A stretch of DNA of 64,000 nt from positions 7,804,501 through 7,868,500 of the forward strand of contig NC_051094.1 in assembly GCF_901709675.1 (NCBI RefSeq), read 5' to 3'. The notes beneath the pieces are model-generated. The model searched no databases, was not told the origin of the DNA, and saw only the letters and a list, made by a program, of their open reading frames with translations. Positions 61,811 through 64,000 of the stretch are shown here, one piece after another. This DNA is from Syngnathus acus (taxonomy: Eukaryota; Chordata; Actinopteri; Syngnathiformes; Syngnathidae). Numbering within the stretch: the first letter of the stretch is position 1; every line of letters begins with the position of its first letter. A program made the position numbers and the translations under genes.

Positions 61811-61865
61811 GTGTACAACCAAAATAATGAACATATGGTCCAATGAATATTTCTTGTTGAGTTAC

Positions 61866-61971
61866 CTGTGGCTGTTGTCTTTTGATAGGATGCGATCTCC
61901 TGATGGGTCAATCGGGGAGTGGAGCAGGTTGAGACAAGATGCCAAGGACTGGCTAGAGTCTTGTCTGGAAA
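61866..61971 (-). CDS. ccser1: ccser1 internal coding exon A (106 nt)
   Basis: On the minus strand the exon lies between the acceptor ATTTTTGCACAG and the donor CACAG/GTAACT. It carries two leading bases, 34 full codons and two trailing bases. The reading starts SRQDSSQSLASCLNLLHSP, which I match to the VCREDSYHSVVSC segment of vertebrate CCSER1; the codon split with the previous exon would supply the V if that exon ends in G. The trailing AG joins the leading G of the next exon at 52191 and gives an intact Arg codon, so the two exons splice in frame without any exon between them. The preceding exon, which should hold the acidic DDLMLDLEFLEE-like segment, lies beyond the window. The acceptor is unusual: its pyrimidine tract is only TTTTT and sits directly behind a (TG)12 run. 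CCSER1 is a mostly disordered Ser-rich protein whose molecular role is poorly defined. Confidence 0.85.
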
Positions 61972-61983
61972 CTGTGCAAAAAT

Positions 61984-62008
<25 letters not shown>
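61984..62008 (+). repeat. (AC)12 microsatellite at a splice acceptor
   Basis: A pure AC run of 25 nt. On the transcribed strand it is (UG)12, lying 13 to 37 nt upstream of the exon A acceptor, where the branch point and polypyrimidine tract normally sit. The only pyrimidine stretch left between it and the AG is TTTTT. Confidence 0.97.
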
Positions 62009-62014
<6 letters not shown>

Positions 62015-63309
62015 GCAGGTAACTAACATTCGATCAATGGAAGGAAGAAAAAAAGGACTGGTTGGTACAGACTTCAAAGCACTTTTGCTAGCATCTGAAA
62101 TGGAATTAATCTGCTCCAGGATCAAATAGCCGCCACCATAAAAACTTCACAGGTAATGTTTTAATTAACATGTTAGCATCACCAAATTCTCTGATTGATA
62201 CATTAATCAGACGACGCAATCCCACAGCAGAAAGCTTCCCGACGTTGGATTGGTCTATCTAGGCAAATAGATAGTCAGATTTTAGAAAATTCCTGCAACC
62301 ATCCAGCTAACACAATGCAGGTTTGTTGTTAAGACACATTATTGCATGTGACTGGATGAATGAGTCGAGGGGTGGGGCGCTTGCGACCGAGGATAACACC
62401 AATTTGTCTGTCATATCCTTCAATTACCAAAAATCTGAGGTTGCTCAAGCCCAAAAGCTTTCTTTTGTCACAGTAAGTTCCATTTCCTGTTCTATGGTTA
62501 TTGTCACACATCTGTCACTGCACAGTTGAGGCGGTGGCACACAAACACCGGCAGTCCGCCAATATTGGTTGCAATGAAATGCCTCGCTCTTTAATAAAAG
62601 ACTGCAAGAAGCCTCCTGAGAGAGATTTTTTAAAAATTGCAGCTGTGCAATTTTTGACTCGAAGGGCTGTGTGAGGACAGGTGCGCGTGAATCTGTAAAA
62701 AGTGCCAACTTTATTGTAATAATTCAAATGCTTAATTTCACAGCACAGTCTGCACACTATTAGAGCCGATGACTAAGCATGCACGCTCCAGTGTGTGTGT
62801 GTTTGTTATTAATGACGGTGGCATCTTTGGTGATACATCAGCCAGTTTGTCCTCTGAGATTTTGTGTTCGTGGAAGGGACATTAAAAACATACTAATAAA
62901 ATAATCAAATGGTTTCCAAGAAAGCAAAGTTTAACCCTTTTTTGGTCTTTACTGGCGTATCGATACGCTTAATGGTTTTGTCGACCGTCTGGAAAAAATG
63001 ACTCCGATTTATTTTGATTTATTTCGGCTATATGAATGTTATTTTGCACCTGCTACCTCCATGATCTGATTTCAAACTGGCAATAAAATTTCTTTCTCCA
63101 TTTGAGCTGCATTTTCACAATCGAGCATCAATCACGAGAGGCACCTGTGACTCCTTCCTGTACTGTGCAATCATATGAATATTTTGATGAGTGGCGTTGG
63201 TATTGGTGCAACAGCGGCAACTCCTGCGCTTCTTATAAAAAGAATTTAAAAAAATCATAAAAAAATCCAACAACGATTCATGATTTCATAAAATAAGTCA
63301 CAATTGTAT

Positions 63310-63365
63310 TAAGCGTCTTTGGATTTTTGAAAAGCGCTATACAAATTTAATGAATTATTATTATC
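63310..63365 (+). mobile_element. LINE/SINE 3' tail
   Basis: AAGCGTCTTTGGATTTTTGA then AAAGCGCTATACAAATTTAA and (ATT)n is the familiar 3' tail of a teleost non-LTR element (ttgaaaagcgctatataaataaa plus ATT repeats). Only the tail is recognisable. Confidence 0.5.
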
Positions 63366-64000
63366 ATTTTGTTGTGCATGAAAGAAGTGAAGCGTACATT
63401 TGCGAGGTGACGAGAAACCGTGCGAACTGATACTCGCCATCTGTGCGAGCGCTTATAAATGGAACAAATAAATCCAGTGCAGTCGCAGCAAATCTCCCTA
63501 ATTAACCCGCTCGACGAGCCAGGACTACTTGCCACATCGTACTCAAGCTCACAATATAAGTGTTTCACACAATTAGCGCCATTTTAAGTTAATCGCGCTC
63601 CAGTTAACACATTCAGGTGAGGTGAGTTCACAGGCGAAACTCATTTACGATTATATTCTCACACGTTTTATCAAAAAAAAATGAAAAATATGCTTGGCAT
63701 GCTTTGAAGGATGGCGCCAGGCAACACGTGTACCTTGATAATCACTTCTCGAGCATGAGACATGCTGTAAATAAGGCAAGTATATCAAAGTTGTGTGCCA
63801 TATGCTGAAAGATTGGGAGAGACGGTTCAACTGGAGGCAACAAAATGGATGTGAGGAGGATCAAAGAAAACTAACATAGGGGGACTGACTGACTGAGAGA
63901 TGCATGTGATCAAAACAGAAGACTCTCCAGGCCTTTCACAAAATAAATCTACATCCAATAGAAAATCACAGTGAATTTTTTTTAAAAAACAGGGATTGAC

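Larger units (their letters stand above)
52192..61865 (-). other. ccser1: ccser1 intron A-B (9.7 kb)
   Basis: Donor GTAACT at 61865 to the acceptor at 52192-52193; the phase is consistent with direct joining of the two exons. It carries a dispersed repeat copy at 52380-52600 with a relative at 61546-61810, an RTE-like LINE coding relic at 55280-55610, (TTTG)n at 56050-56071 and a degenerate Tc1-like element at 57400-58440. Two exon-like intervals at 59500-59567 and 58732-58807 have good splice sites but break the frame. The remainder is ordinary AT-rich intron. Confidence 0.82.
61972..64000 (-). other. ccser1: ccser1 intron upstream of exon A (incomplete)
   Basis: This is the 3' part of the intron before exon A; its 5' end lies outside the window. 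It begins with the ATTTTTGCACAG acceptor and the adjacent (CA)12 run (plus strand). A LINE/SINE-type tail reading gcgctatacaaat plus (ATT)n sits at 63310-63365. No coding sequence is supported. Confidence 0.75.

Overview
The window reads as intronic and 3'-flanking DNA of a teleost fish, most likely a percomorph. The evidence is long AT-rich introns, many (GT)n/(CA)n, (GGAT)n and (CATC)n microsatellites, a tRNA-derived SINE with an (AATCTT)n tail, Tc1-like and hAT-like relics, and fragments of a fish SINE resembling the DANA/mermaid type. No bacterial-style genes, CRISPR arrays, rRNA genes or functional tRNA genes are visible. The species cannot be named from the sequence.

The only gene I can support is the 3' half of ccser1 (coiled-coil serine-rich protein 1, formerly FAM190A) on the minus strand. 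Six coding exons, in transcript order, are 61971-61866, 52191-52017, 49037-48960, 44441-44364, 40921-40841 and 8693-8076 (stop TGA at 8078-8076). Every junction has AG/GT and matching codon phase, and the spliced product follows vertebrate CCSER1: a QDCTAVKTLLL segment, a short SPASS linker, a KEKDELI coiled coil, an ATQTE motif, and a Ser-rich tail ending in FTGRLGQPPRGP and YSRKNVFL. The N-terminal exons and promoter lie beyond base 64000. The last intron (8694-40840) alone is about 32 kb.

Layout: 1-7100 is downstream intergenic DNA with a Tc1-like remnant (about 1745-2130), a SINE (3632-3952), a MITE-like element with perfect 17-bp inverted repeats (4749-5272) and (GGAT)n. About 7100-8075 is the likely 3' UTR, holding four degenerate copies of one motif interleaved with long (GT)n. 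8694-40840 is the last intron, with SINE fragments, a hAT-like remnant, a diverged tandem duplication, a repeated GGACAA...GAGGTAG motif array and several CNE-like blocks. 40841-61971 holds five exons and their introns, with LINE 3' ends at 45 kb and 55 kb and a rearranged Tc1-like element at 57.4-58.4 kb. 61972-64000 is upstream intron.

No convincing undescribed gene system was found. The most testable observations are a (UG)12 tract 13 nt from the 3' splice site of the 106-nt exon, which is frame-breaking if skipped, the repeat structure of the 3' UTR, and the repeat-motif array at 27.8-28.2 kb.
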